A DNA stretch of 23,042 nt, from NCBI GenBank assembly GCA_964456925.1, contig CAYWCX010000015.1, positions 1 to 23,042 on the forward strand, in the 5' to 3' direction. A program made the translations under genes and the position numbers. Position 1 is the stretch's first letter, and every line of letters starts with the position of its first letter. The stretch comes from JBAZKK01 sp964456925. Its GTDB lineage: Bacteria > Omnitrophota > Gorgyraeia > Gygaellales > Profunditerraquicolaceae. Below, piece after piece: positions 15,027 to 22,504 of this stretch. A model generated the notes under the pieces. It was not told the origin of the DNA, made no database searches, and saw only the letters and a list, made by a program, of their open reading frames with translations.

Positions 15027-15491
15027 ATGGAAACCCTGGAACCCATTTTAAAGCAGCATTCATTTTTCAAAGGATTGCCGGCAAAATATATTGATTTTAT
15101 CGTAGGTTGCACCTCGCACGCGGTATTTAGAGCAGGAGAGGTCATCCTCAAGGAAGGGGAATCCGCGGATAAATTTTATCTTATCCGCAGCGGAAATGTA
15201 GCCATCTATATAGAGCAGCCGCGCGAGATTACAATACAGACTATCCACGAAGGGGATATTTTAGGATGGTCCTGGCTTATTTCTCCGTATCGCTATCGCT
15301 TCAGCGCTAAAGCCGTAGAAAATACGCGGGCACTGGTATTGGACGGGAAATGCCTAAGAGAGAAATGCGAAAAAAATCCTGACCTGGGGTATGAATTGCT
15401 CAAGAGGCTCGTAAATGTTTTTACCGCCCGCCTGGAGGCGACACGGCTGCAACTTTTAGATATCTATAATATCAGCGGCGGTAATAAATAA
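15027..15491 (+). CDS. Cyclic-nucleotide-binding-fold protein without output domain
   Basis: A 154-residue protein with the CRP-type effector domain only. An N-terminal helix (PILKQHSFFKGLPAKYIDFI) leads into the beta-roll (HAVFRAGEVILKEGESADKF, YLIRSGNVAIYIE, IHEGDILGWSWLISPYRYRF) and a long helix (DLGYELLKRLVNVFTARLEA). No DNA-binding domain follows. The phosphate-binding cassette is not canonical: the usual GE...RxA reads GDILGWSWL...RFSA, a version I associate with a subfamily beside redox enzymes, so cAMP binding should not be assumed. The start at ATG 15027 is chosen for its strong AAGGAGG (15014-15021) site; the frame is open further upstream but that part overlaps the PAS gene. Confidence 0.85.
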   Translation: METLEPILKQHSFFKGLPAKYIDFIVGCTSHAVFRAGEVILKEGESADKFYLIRSGNVAIYIEQPREITIQTIHEGDILGWSWLISPYRYRFSAKAVENTRALVLDGKCLREKCEKNPDLGYELLKRLVNVFTARLEATRLQLLDIYNISGGNK

Positions 15492-15532
15492 TGACGGGGG
15501 AACGAGCGGGTCTCTTGAGGAAGGAACGCGGA

Positions 15533-16498
15533 ATGCTTCCGGACAAGGTAAGAAGCGCGATTAAAAAACAGCGTCTTTTAAGCAAAGGCGATAAAGTGGT
15601 GGTAGGGGTTTCCGGAGGCCCGGATTCCGTCGCCCTGCTTTATATATTAAAGAGTTTAAGTAAAGAGTTGAGGCTTAACCTTCACGTCGCACATCTCGAC
15701 CACATGCTCAGGAAAGATTCCGCCGGGGACAGGCGGTTTGTGGAAAACCTGGCTCATAGATTAAAAGTACCTTTTACTTGCGGCCGGATAAATATCAAGG
15801 AATTAGCCGGGCGCGGTTCATTGGAGGAGATTGCCAGGAACGCACGCCTGGCTTTTTTATTCAGGGTAGCCAGAAAGATTAAAGCCAAAAAGATTGCCCT
15901 CGGCCATAACCTCGATGACCAGGCGGAAACGGTGTTGATGCGCATCATAAGGGGCACCGGCTTATACGGCCTCTCGGGGATATTGCCCGAGAGAAGAATG
16001 GGAAAGTTTAAAATTATCCGCCCTCTCCTTGAAGTCAGGCGCCGGGAAATAGAAAAATACCTGCGAAATAAAAAGATTAAGGCGCGTACCGACCTTTCCA
16101 ATCTGGAAGATATCTATTTGCGCAATAAAATACGCAACCGCCTTTTACCGCTCCTGGAGAAAAAATACAACCGCAATATCAAGGAAGTCCTGGCAAATCT
16201 GGCGCTTAGCGCAGGATGCGATTACGATTATTTAATTTCGCAGGCAAAGAGAAAGATGAGGAAGGGCGCCGCCAGCATCACACTTAAGGAATTTCTTAAG
16301 TTACCTTTGTCCTTAAAGCGGCTGCTATTGCGTTTACACATCCAGCGTTTAAGCGGCGATACCCGCCGGCTCACCTTTCGGCATATGCGCGAGATAGAAG
16401 ACCTGATTTATAACCGCCCGCCAGGCTCCGTAGTAGACCTGCCCCGGGGCCTGTCACTGCTAAAACGCCAGTCCTGCCTGGTTTTCCGTAAAAGTTAA
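15533..16498 (+). CDS. tilS: tRNA(Ile)-lysidine synthase
   Basis: TilS converts C34 of tRNA-Ile(CAU) to lysidine, changing its charging from Met to Ile and its reading from AUG to AUA. The PP-loop SGGPDSVALL lies near residues 26-35; GHNLDDQAETVLMRIIRGTG and LRNKIRNRLLPLLE are the other strong signatures. At 321 residues it is the short type, like that of Aquifex, without the full C-terminal domain of E. coli TilS. I chose ATG 15533 because GAGGAAGGA lies about seven bases upstream and MLPDKVRSAIKK fits the family start. An in-frame ATG at 15491, overlapping the preceding stop, would add 14 residues. The tilS-ftsH order is common in bacteria. Confidence 0.95.
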   Translation: MLPDKVRSAIKKQRLLSKGDKVVVGVSGGPDSVALLYILKSLSKELRLNLHVAHLDHMLRKDSAGDRRFVENLAHRLKVPFTCGRINIKELAGRGSLEEIARNARLAFLFRVARKIKAKKIALGHNLDDQAETVLMRIIRGTGLYGLSGILPERRMGKFKIIRPLLEVRRREIEKYLRNKKIKARTDLSNLEDIYLRNKIRNRLLPLLEKKYNRNIKEVLANLALSAGCDYDYLISQAKRKMRKGAASITLKEFLKLPLSLKRLLLRLHIQRLSGDTRRLTFRHMREIEDLIYNRPPGSVVDLPRGLSLLKRQSCLVFRKS

Positions 16499-16505
16499 TA
16501 AATAC

Positions 16506-16534
16506 TTGATTTTATAGGTAGTTAAATATATAAT
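16506..16534 (+). promoter_or_regulatory. Sigma70-type promoter for ftsH
   Basis: TTGATT (16506-16511) and a perfect TATAAT (16529-16534) are separated by 17 bases, the ideal spacing. The predicted transcript start is near 16541. A GAGGTG ribosome-binding site at 16551-16556 precedes the ftsH ATG at 16562. This is the best promoter in the window and suggests that ftsH and the genes after it can be transcribed separately from tilS. Confidence 0.65.
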
Positions 16535-16561
16535 AAACTTCTAAAAAGTTGAGGTGTAAAT

Positions 16562-18427
16562 ATGGCACAAGGCAACCCTACCCCAAAAAAGAAAGGCATC
16601 TTTAAGCGTTTCCCTTTTGGCTGGATATTCGCAATCCTTATCTTCTATCTGCTGATCAGCTCGCTTAATGTCTCGGTTACGGGCGTACCGCGGGAAATAA
16701 CTTACAGCGATTTTTACAAAACCCTCAAGGACAATCCGGAGAGGATTAAATCCGTGACCAAGATTGAAACCCTCCTGCAGGGGGAGTTCAGCGATAATAC
16801 CAAGTTTTTCCTGAACATCCCGGATAACGACACCGAGCTCTTGAACCTGATGCGGCAGAACCTCAAGCGTTTTGAGGTCAAGCCGCCGCGCACCATCTGG
16901 GCAAACCTTTTTTATTCCCTCGGCCCGGTGGTCCTATTGATATTTTTCTGGTGGATAATGGCAAACCGCGGGGAACAGCTCGGCAACCGCGTTTTATCGT
17001 TCGGCAAGAGCCGCCCTAAAATCCACAGCGAAAAGGAGGACGAGCGGGCAACCTTTAACGATGTGGCGGGGGTAGACGAAGCCAAGGAGGAATTACAGGA
17101 GGTCATTGAGTTTTTAAAAGACCCCAAGAAATTCCAGAGATTGGGCGGCAAGATTCCCAAGGGGGTGTTGTTGGTGGGCCCTCCGGGTTGCGGGAAAACG
17201 CTTATTGCCCGCGCGCTTGCCGGCGAGGCAGGGGTGCCTTTCTTTTCCATCAGTGGTTCGGATTTTGTGGAGATGTTTGTAGGGGTCGGCGCATCGCGGG
17301 TGCGCGATTTATTCGAGCAGGGCCGCAAGGCCGCCAAGGTCTCGGGCAAGGGCGCCATTATATTCATCGATGAAATCGATGCCGTAGGGAGATTGCGTTT
17401 CTCCGGGATAGGGGGCGGACACGACGAGCGGGAACAGACCCTGAATGCCCTCTTGGTAGAGATGGATGGTTTTGATGCCAGCCAGGGGATAATTTTGATT
17501 GCTGCCACGAACCGTCCCGATACCCTTGACCCGGCATTATTGCGTCCGGGCAGGTTCGACCGGCATATTATCGTGAACCTGCCTGATATCAAGGGCAGGG
17601 AGGAGATACTTAAGGTACACACCCGCAAAATCAAGCTTTCCGCCAACGTAGACCTTAAATCTCTCGCCAGCCAGACCCCGGGATTTTCCGGAGCGGATTT
17701 AGCGAACCTTTGTAATGAAGGCGCGCTTATTGCCGCACGGCATAACAAAGATGCGGTAGAGCAGTCGGACTTTGAGAAGTCCATTGAAAGGGTGCTGATG
17801 GGCCCGGAAAAAAAGAGCCACATTATGTCCAGGAAAGAAAAGGAGATTACCGCTTTTCATGAGGCGGGCCACGCCCTTCTGACCCTGCTTATCCCGGAGA
17901 ATGACCCCTTAAAGAAAGTTTCCATTATACCGCGCGGGCTTGCTGGCGGTTACACCTTTGTTGCGCCCGCCGAGGACAAACATTACCTTACCCGCAAGGA
18001 ATTACTGGCGAGGATTACCGCTACGCTCGGAGGGAGGGCTTCCGAGGAGATAAATCTTGACGATATCACTACCGGCGCCCAGGACGACCTGGAAAAGGCG
18101 ACGCATATGGCGCGTTATATGGTCTGCCAGCTGGGGATGTCGGAGAAACTGGGTAACATCACCCTCGGCAGGAGAAACGGCTTGCTGTTTCTCGGCCGCG
18201 ACATTATGGAAGAGAAAAACTACAGCGAAGAAACCGCCCGCCTAATCGACGAAGAAATAAAAAGAATCGTGGACGAGGGTTATGCCCGTGCCAAGAAGTT
18301 ATTGCAGGAGAACGCGGATAAATTGAAGATTCTTTCGGCAACCCTGTTGGAAAAAGAGGTGCTCGACGGCGAAGAAGTGAAGCGCCTCGTCGGCATAACT
18401 ACCCAGGAGAAAGAGGCCGGTACTTAA
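16562..18427 (+). CDS. ftsH: ATP-dependent zinc metalloprotease FtsH
   Basis: FtsH is a hexameric membrane-bound AAA+ protease that removes misassembled membrane proteins and some regulators. The 621-residue protein has two membrane helices (about 20-40 and 118-138) flanking a short periplasmic domain, an AAA module with Walker A GPPGCGKT at 206-213, Walker B IIFIDEIDAVG, pore motif FVGVG and the GGGHDEREQTLNALLVEMDG region, arginine-finger RPGRFDR, and the zinc protease domain with HEAGH at 433-437 and a likely third ligand Asp509. Walker A has Cys where most FtsH proteins have Thr; this position tolerates change. A good promoter and ribosome-binding site precede it. Confidence 0.98.
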   Translation: MAQGNPTPKKKGIFKRFPFGWIFAILIFYLLISSLNVSVTGVPREITYSDFYKTLKDNPERIKSVTKIETLLQGEFSDNTKFFLNIPDNDTELLNLMRQNLKRFEVKPPRTIWANLFYSLGPVVLLIFFWWIMANRGEQLGNRVLSFGKSRPKIHSEKEDERATFNDVAGVDEAKEELQEVIEFLKDPKKFQRLGGKIPKGVLLVGPPGCGKTLIARALAGEAGVPFFSISGSDFVEMFVGVGASRVRDLFEQGRKAAKVSGKGAIIFIDEIDAVGRLRFSGIGGGHDEREQTLNALLVEMDGFDASQGIILIAATNRPDTLDPALLRPGRFDRHIIVNLPDIKGREEILKVHTRKIKLSANVDLKSLASQTPGFSGADLANLCNEGALIAARHNKDAVEQSDFEKSIERVLMGPEKKSHIMSRKEKEITAFHEAGHALLTLLIPENDPLKKVSIIPRGLAGGYTFVAPAEDKHYLTRKELLARITATLGGRASEEINLDDITTGAQDDLEKATHMARYMVCQLGMSEKLGNITLGRRNGLLFLGRDIMEEKNYSEETARLIDEEIKRIVDEGYARAKKLLQENADKLKILSATLLEKEVLDGEEVKRLVGITTQEKEAGT

Positions 18428-18434
18428 ACTGTTC

Positions 18435-19634
18435 ATGCGCGTCTTAAGGATATCCGGTAAGCAGGAATTAAAACAAATCATGCGGGATATCGGGGTTGAC
18501 CCTTACGGCATCAAGATTATGCTGCCTAAGGCGATTACCTTCCTGGTCAAGCTGAATTCCCTATCCAGTATCGCAGCCAATATACTTAAACAAGAGATGC
18601 TTTCTCTGGGCGCTGATGCGGCAATAGCGCGGGGTTCCCTGACGGGGCAAGCCCGAAAAACCGACTGCCTTTTAATCGGAAACTCAGCGCAACTGCGGCG
18701 CCTGAGCGAAAAACTGCAGCGCCAGCCATTCGGATTAAGGCTTTTATCCCGCGACTTATCACGTATTTTAGCGGACTACGAAAGAAGCGGCTTCAGATTG
18801 AGGCTCGGGCAACATAATTTAAATCTCACCCGGCGTGCGCATATTATGGGCATCGTCAACACCACCCCTGATTCATTCAGCGGGGACGGGCTCTACCGCA
18901 AGGGCATCAATAATATAAATGAAATTATTGCTTACATTGAGAAGTTAATCGGGGAGAGAGCGGATAGTATTGATATCGGCGGCGAGTCCACCAGGCCGGG
19001 CGCCAGGCGGCTTGCGCTCAAAGAAGAATTAGCGCGCGTCATCCCCGTCATTAAAGCATTGGCCAAAAGAATAAAGGTCCCTATTTCTATTGATACCTAT
19101 AAAGCCGAAGTAGCCAGGCAGGCCTTGGATAACGGCGCTTGCATCGTAAACGACATCAGCGGGCTAAGGGATAAGAAGATGGCGGGTATAGTGCGGCGCT
19201 ATAAAGCCGCAGTGGTTGTTATGCATATGAAGGGTACGCCTGCCAGCATGCAGAGAAATCCGCTTTATAAATCGCTCATAGATGAAGTATTGGATTATTT
19301 GAGAGGCGCCAGGGACAGGGCGCTTGACGCAGGCATTAACCGGGAAAAAATCATTGTTGACCCCGGCATTGGTTTTGGCAAGACCTTAGCGCATAACCTG
19401 GAGATTCTAAACCGGCTCGAAGAATTCAAGGTGTTAGGACAACCCATTATGGTCGGCACTTCGCGCAAGTCATTTCTCGGCAAGATACTCGATGCCCCTG
19501 CGGGAGAGAGGGTTTTCGGCACGGTCGCCAGTTCTGTGCTGGCAGTGAAAAACGGCGCCCATATCGTACGGGTGCACGATGTCAGAGAAGTCAGGCAGGC
19601 CTTAAAGGTCCTGGGGGCAATACAAAGAGCATGA
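18435..19634 (+). CDS. folP: Dihydropteroate synthase with N-terminal extension
   Basis: FolP joins p-aminobenzoate to dihydropterin pyrophosphate in folate synthesis; folate is also the methyl carrier that feeds AcsE. The catalytic TIM barrel is at about residues 133-395 with MGIVNTTPDSFSGDG, IDIGGESTRPGA, ISIDTYKAEVA, VNDISGLRD and IVDPGIGFGKT. Before it is a domain of about 130 residues (VDPYGIKIMLPKAITFLVKL, LSSIAANILKQEMLSLGADA) that I recall from DHPS of some anaerobic Firmicutes; its job is not known to me. The 399-residue length is therefore above the usual 270-290. It starts 7 bases after ftsH without a clear Shine-Dalgarno, and its end overlaps cdaA by four bases. Confidence 0.95.
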   Translation: MRVLRISGKQELKQIMRDIGVDPYGIKIMLPKAITFLVKLNSLSSIAANILKQEMLSLGADAAIARGSLTGQARKTDCLLIGNSAQLRRLSEKLQRQPFGLRLLSRDLSRILADYERSGFRLRLGQHNLNLTRRAHIMGIVNTTPDSFSGDGLYRKGINNINEIIAYIEKLIGERADSIDIGGESTRPGARRLALKEELARVIPVIKALAKRIKVPISIDTYKAEVARQALDNGACIVNDISGLRDKKMAGIVRRYKAAVVVMHMKGTPASMQRNPLYKSLIDEVLDYLRGARDRALDAGINREKIIVDPGIGFGKTLAHNLEILNRLEEFKVLGQPIMVGTSRKSFLGKILDAPAGERVFGTVASSVLAVKNGAHIVRVHDVREVRQALKVLGAIQRA

Positions 19635-20383
19635 ATAACGTCTCTATCTTAAAAACGGTTATCGAGATTTTAATCCTCTGGTTCATAGTCTACCATCTCC
19701 TGCTTTTCTTTGCCAACAGCCGGGCGAGGCAGGTATTGCGGGGCATCATCATACTTTTGATGGCGTTTTTCCTTTTCCAAAGGCTCAGGCTTGATGTGCT
19801 GGATTGGTTATTTGCCAAACTTTTTGCTCTTTCAATCCTGGCGTTTATCATTATCTTCCAGCCCGAAATCAGGCAGGGCCTGGCGCGCCTGGGCCAGAGA
19901 AACCTGCTGGGCGTTAATCCGAGGGAACAACTCGACGAGGTATTAAGCCAGGTATCCCAGGCAGTAGAGAGCCTCTGCCGGGCAAAAATCGGAGCGCTTA
20001 TCGCCATAGATAAAAGCAATTCACTCACCCCCTACACTAAGAGCGGGGTGTTGCTTGACGCTGCTACCAGCGCGGATTTAATCCAGACCATCTTCACTCC
20101 CAACAGCCTCCTGCATGACGGCGGCTTAATCATACAACAGGGCCGGATTATCGCCGCAGGATGTCTTTTTCCCCTGACCCAGAAGGAGGATTTAAGCCGT
20201 ATCTTCGGCACCCGCCACCGCGCCGCACTGGGGTTAAGCGAAGAGACGGATGCGGTAATCCTGGTGGTATCGGAGGAAAGAAATGATATCTCTTTAGTTT
20301 ATAAAGGCAGGCTATACCGCGATATGGGCAGGGAAGAGTTGCTCTATAAGATGAAGGAGCTGGTTACCAGGAAAAATGGCTAA
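19631..20383 (+). CDS. cdaA: Diadenylate cyclase CdaA (c-di-AMP synthase)
   Basis: CdaA makes c-di-AMP from two ATP at the membrane, a signal that controls potassium, osmolyte and cell-wall balance. The 250-residue protein has three N-terminal hydrophobic helices (about 8-28, 36-54 and 60-78) and a DAC domain at about 95-235. The catalytic blocks are present: KIGALIAIDKSNSLTPY, LLHDGGLIIQ and GTRHRAALGLSEE. The first reads DGG where DGA is usual in the family; the RHRAA block is intact, so activity is likely. Its ATG overlaps the folP stop (ATGA). A downstream CdaR-like peptide overlaps its end by 8 bases, echoing the cdaA-cdaR pair of Firmicutes. Confidence 0.95.
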   Translation: MNNVSILKTVIEILILWFIVYHLLLFFANSRARQVLRGIIILLMAFFLFQRLRLDVLDWLFAKLFALSILAFIIIFQPEIRQGLARLGQRNLLGVNPREQLDEVLSQVSQAVESLCRAKIGALIAIDKSNSLTPYTKSGVLLDAATSADLIQTIFTPNSLLHDGGLIIQQGRIIAAGCLFPLTQKEDLSRIFGTRHRAALGLSEETDAVILVVSEERNDISLVYKGRLYRDMGREELLYKMKELVTRKNG

Positions 20384-20504
20384 AAAAAATATTATTTCAA
20401 AATTTGCTTCCTGGTTAGTTTATCACCCCTGGTTAAAACTCATTGCCTTGCTGCTGGCAGTGATACTCTGGTTGTACGCCAAGGGCGAGATGAGCAATTT
20501 TTAA
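20376..20504 (+). CDS. CdaR/YbbR-like single-helix membrane peptide, 42 residues
   Basis: ATG 20376, inside the end of cdaA, opens a 42-residue frame to TAA at 20502. The peptide contains HPWLKLIALLLAVILWLYAK followed by GEMSNF, which closely matches the N-terminal membrane anchor of CdaR (YbbR), the partner and regulator of CdaA. None of the periplasmic YbbR domains follow, since pdxJ starts 7 bases later. It is either a degenerate CdaR reduced to its anchor or a distinct minimal partner that contacts the CdaA membrane helices. The 8-base overlap with cdaA supports coupled translation. Confidence 0.7.
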   Translation: MAKKNIISKFASWLVYHPWLKLIALLLAVILWLYAKGEMSNF

Positions 20505-20511
20505 TTGAGAA

Positions 20512-21222
20512 ATGAGATTAGGCGTTAATATTGACCATATTGCCAGCATCAGGGAGATACGTCACGGCATCGAACCCGAGCCGGTATTCGCCGCCTGCAT
20601 TGCCGAAGCAGCGGGGGCAGACGCTATCGTGGCGCACCTGCGAGAAGACCGCCGCCATATTAAAGAGAAGGACCTTTATCTTTTAAAGAAGGCGGTGAAG
20701 ACGAAATTTAACCTTGAGATGTCGCTGGCGCGGGATATTGTAAATATTGCCTGCAGGTTGAAGCCCGACCAGGCTACGCTGGTGCCGGAGAAAAGGCAGG
20801 AGTTAACCACCGAAGGCGGCCTGGATGTCAGGACTAATCTGCGCCGCGTAAAAGAAACAGCGGCTAAATTAAATAAAGAAGGCATTGACGTGAGTTTATT
20901 CATTGACCCGGATAAAAAGCAGATTGATGCCTCTTGTAAGAGCGGGGTGCGGATGATTGAATTGCACACCGGCCGCTACGCTGATGCCAGGAACGCCAGA
21001 GAGCAGGATAAATATTTTAAGGAGATTGTAGATGCCGCCGCTTATGGCAAAACCAGGGGATTGCGCGTCTTTGCCGGGCATGGTCTGAATTATTATAACG
21101 TTTCGCGCATTGCGAAAATAAAAGCGATTGAAGAATTAAATATCGGATATTCCATTGTCTGCCGCGCAGCCCTGGCAGGCCTGGAGCGCGCGGTGCGCGA
21201 AATGAAAATACTCATTAAATAA
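20512..21222 (+). CDS. pdxJ: Pyridoxine 5'-phosphate synthase
   Basis: PdxJ condenses 1-deoxyxylulose 5-phosphate with 3-amino-2-oxopropyl phosphate to pyridoxine 5'-phosphate in the DXP-dependent vitamin B6 route. The 236-residue TIM barrel is full length with LGVNIDHIASIREIRHG, ADAIVAHLREDRRHI, FNLEMSLARDIVNIA, ATLVPEKRQELTTEGGLDV, IELHTGRYADA, RVFAGHGLNYYNV and ELNIGYSIVCRAALAGLE. It lies 7 bases after the CdaR-like peptide and one base before acpS, in a tight run of biosynthetic genes. Confidence 0.97.
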   Translation: MRLGVNIDHIASIREIRHGIEPEPVFAACIAEAAGADAIVAHLREDRRHIKEKDLYLLKKAVKTKFNLEMSLARDIVNIACRLKPDQATLVPEKRQELTTEGGLDVRTNLRRVKETAAKLNKEGIDVSLFIDPDKKQIDASCKSGVRMIELHTGRYADARNAREQDKYFKEIVDAAAYGKTRGLRVFAGHGLNYYNVSRIAKIKAIEELNIGYSIVCRAALAGLERAVREMKILIK

Positions 21223-21223
21223 G

Positions 21224-21580
21224 ATGGTCGCTGGCACAGGCGTAGATATTACCGAGGTCAGGAGGTTGCGTCAGGCAGTGGAGAAATGGGGGAAGGGTTT
21301 CCTCAGCCGTATCTTTAGCAAAGAGGAACTGGATAGCGCCAAGGGCCGGGTGAGCCTTTACCAACACCTTGCCGGAAGGTTTGCCGCAAAGGAGGCAGTT
21401 TTTAAGGCGATGGGCGATAAGAGCCTGACCTGGAAGGACGTCCAGGTGTTTAATGACCGTGACGGCAAACCCTTCTGTAAGATTTTGAATAATAAAGGCA
21501 AAAATTTCGAAGTGCATGTTTCGATATCACACGTAAAAAATTATGCGGTTGCCAGCGCGATTGTTACGCCGAAGAAGTAA
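21224..21580 (+). CDS. acpS: Holo-[acyl-carrier-protein] synthase
   Basis: AcpS moves 4'-phosphopantetheine from CoA to a serine of acyl carrier protein. The 118-residue protein has both family signatures: GTGVDITEVRRL near the N-terminus (magnesium-binding Asp) and RFAAKEAVFKAMG in the middle, followed by VFNDRDGKPF and the HVSISHVKNYAVASAIV block. It begins one base after the pdxJ stop and overlaps the next gene by 38 bases in another frame. Confidence 0.95.
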   Translation: MVAGTGVDITEVRRLRQAVEKWGKGFLSRIFSKEELDSAKGRVSLYQHLAGRFAAKEAVFKAMGDKSLTWKDVQVFNDRDGKPFCKILNNKGKNFEVHVSISHVKNYAVASAIVTPKK

Positions 21581-22397
21581 TGCTGCAAAAGGCGACTTCG
21601 GCAGTATCCTGATATTAGCGGGTTCTTTGAAATTTTCCGGGGCAGCGCTTTTATGCGCCGAGGCAGCGATGCGCAGCGGCGCAGGATTAGTGACTCTGGG
21701 AGTTCCCCGCGGCATAGCCGGAGCAATAATTAAGCAAAAAATTAAGGAAGTGATGTTGTTGCCTTTGCCCGAAACTTCCGAGGGGTCGGTGGCTTTGGGA
21801 GCATTAACGCAGGTTAAGAAGTTCAGCGAGAAGGCCGATATTTTAGTAATCGGGCCGGGGCTCGACCGTAATGTGTCGACCCGGGATTTGGTGCGCCGTA
21901 TAGTAACGCAAATAAATAAACCCCTGATTGTTGACGCAGACGGTTTGAATGCCCTTGCCGGAGCGATGCCGCGGTTAAAGTTAAAGAGTAAAGAGGTGGT
22001 TTTTACTCCGCACCCCGGCGAAATGGCAAGGCTTTGCGGAATCAGTGTGGCGAAGGTTCAGGCGCAAAGGGAAGCAATTGCCCGTAAATTCAGTCGCGCT
22101 TATAAATTAACCCTGGTGCTGAAAGGGCACCGCACGATAGTGGCTGATGCCACTGACCGCACTTACATAAATAAGACCGGTAACCCCGGGATGGCTACTG
22201 CCGGCAGCGGTGATGTGCTTACCGGTATGATAGCCGCGTTTTTAGGCCAGGGATTAAGTGCTTTTGAGGCGGCAAAATATGCGGTGTATCTGCACGGCCT
22301 GGCCGGTGATTTGGCTAGCCGGGAAAAGACGCAAATCTCCTTGATTGCGAGCGATATTATTGATAAAATCCCACAGGCAATCAAGAAGTGCAGTTAA
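21543..22397 (+). CDS. nnrD: ADP-dependent NAD(P)H-hydrate dehydratase
   Basis: NnrD repairs NAD(P)H damaged by hydration, using ADP (or ATP) to restore it. The 284-residue protein is the dehydratase domain alone; the epimerase half (NnrE) fused to it in many bacteria is missing and must be elsewhere if present. Blocks seen are NAAKGDFGSILILAGS, AAMRSGAGLVTLGVP, VIGPGLDRN, LIVDADGLNAL, VVFTPHPGEMARL, VLKGHRTIV and GNPGMATAGSGDVLTGMIAA. The first residues (LPARLLRRRSNAAKGDFG) fit the family start, so the 38-base overlap with acpS is probably real. The acpS-nnr pairing is common in bacteria. Confidence 0.93.
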   Translation: MRLPARLLRRRSNAAKGDFGSILILAGSLKFSGAALLCAEAAMRSGAGLVTLGVPRGIAGAIIKQKIKEVMLLPLPETSEGSVALGALTQVKKFSEKADILVIGPGLDRNVSTRDLVRRIVTQINKPLIVDADGLNALAGAMPRLKLKSKEVVFTPHPGEMARLCGISVAKVQAQREAIARKFSRAYKLTLVLKGHRTIVADATDRTYINKTGNPGMATAGSGDVLTGMIAAFLGQGLSAFEAAKYAVYLHGLAGDLASREKTQISLIASDIIDKIPQAIKKCS

Positions 22398-22398
22398 T

Positions 22399-22474
22399 GC
22401 TGGCGTAGCTCAGTAGGTAGAGCGCCTCACTTGTAATGAGGGGGTCGCCCGTTCGATTCGGGTCGCCAGCTCCA
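22399..22474 (+). tRNA. tRNA-Thr (anticodon UGU)
   Basis: A regular 76-nt cloverleaf with encoded CCA. Acceptor GCTGGCG/CGCCAGC, D stem GCTC/GAGC, anticodon stem CCTCA/TGAGG with loop CTTGTAA (anticodon TGT), T stem GCCCG/CGGGT with loop TTCGATT. It begins one base after the nnrD stop codon, so it is probably transcribed with that operon. tRNA-Thr followed by tRNA-Tyr is a common bacterial order, often leading to tRNA-Gly, tRNA-Thr and tuf. Confidence 0.97.
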
Positions 22475-22504
22475 GAGAGCGATTTTGATATTTGATATTA
22501 TGAT

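Noticed and set aside
16912..17823. 303-codon minus-strand ORF opposite ftsH
   Set aside because: It lies wholly opposite the conserved AAA domain; its Ser/Pro/Ile-rich make-up is that of an antisense shadow.
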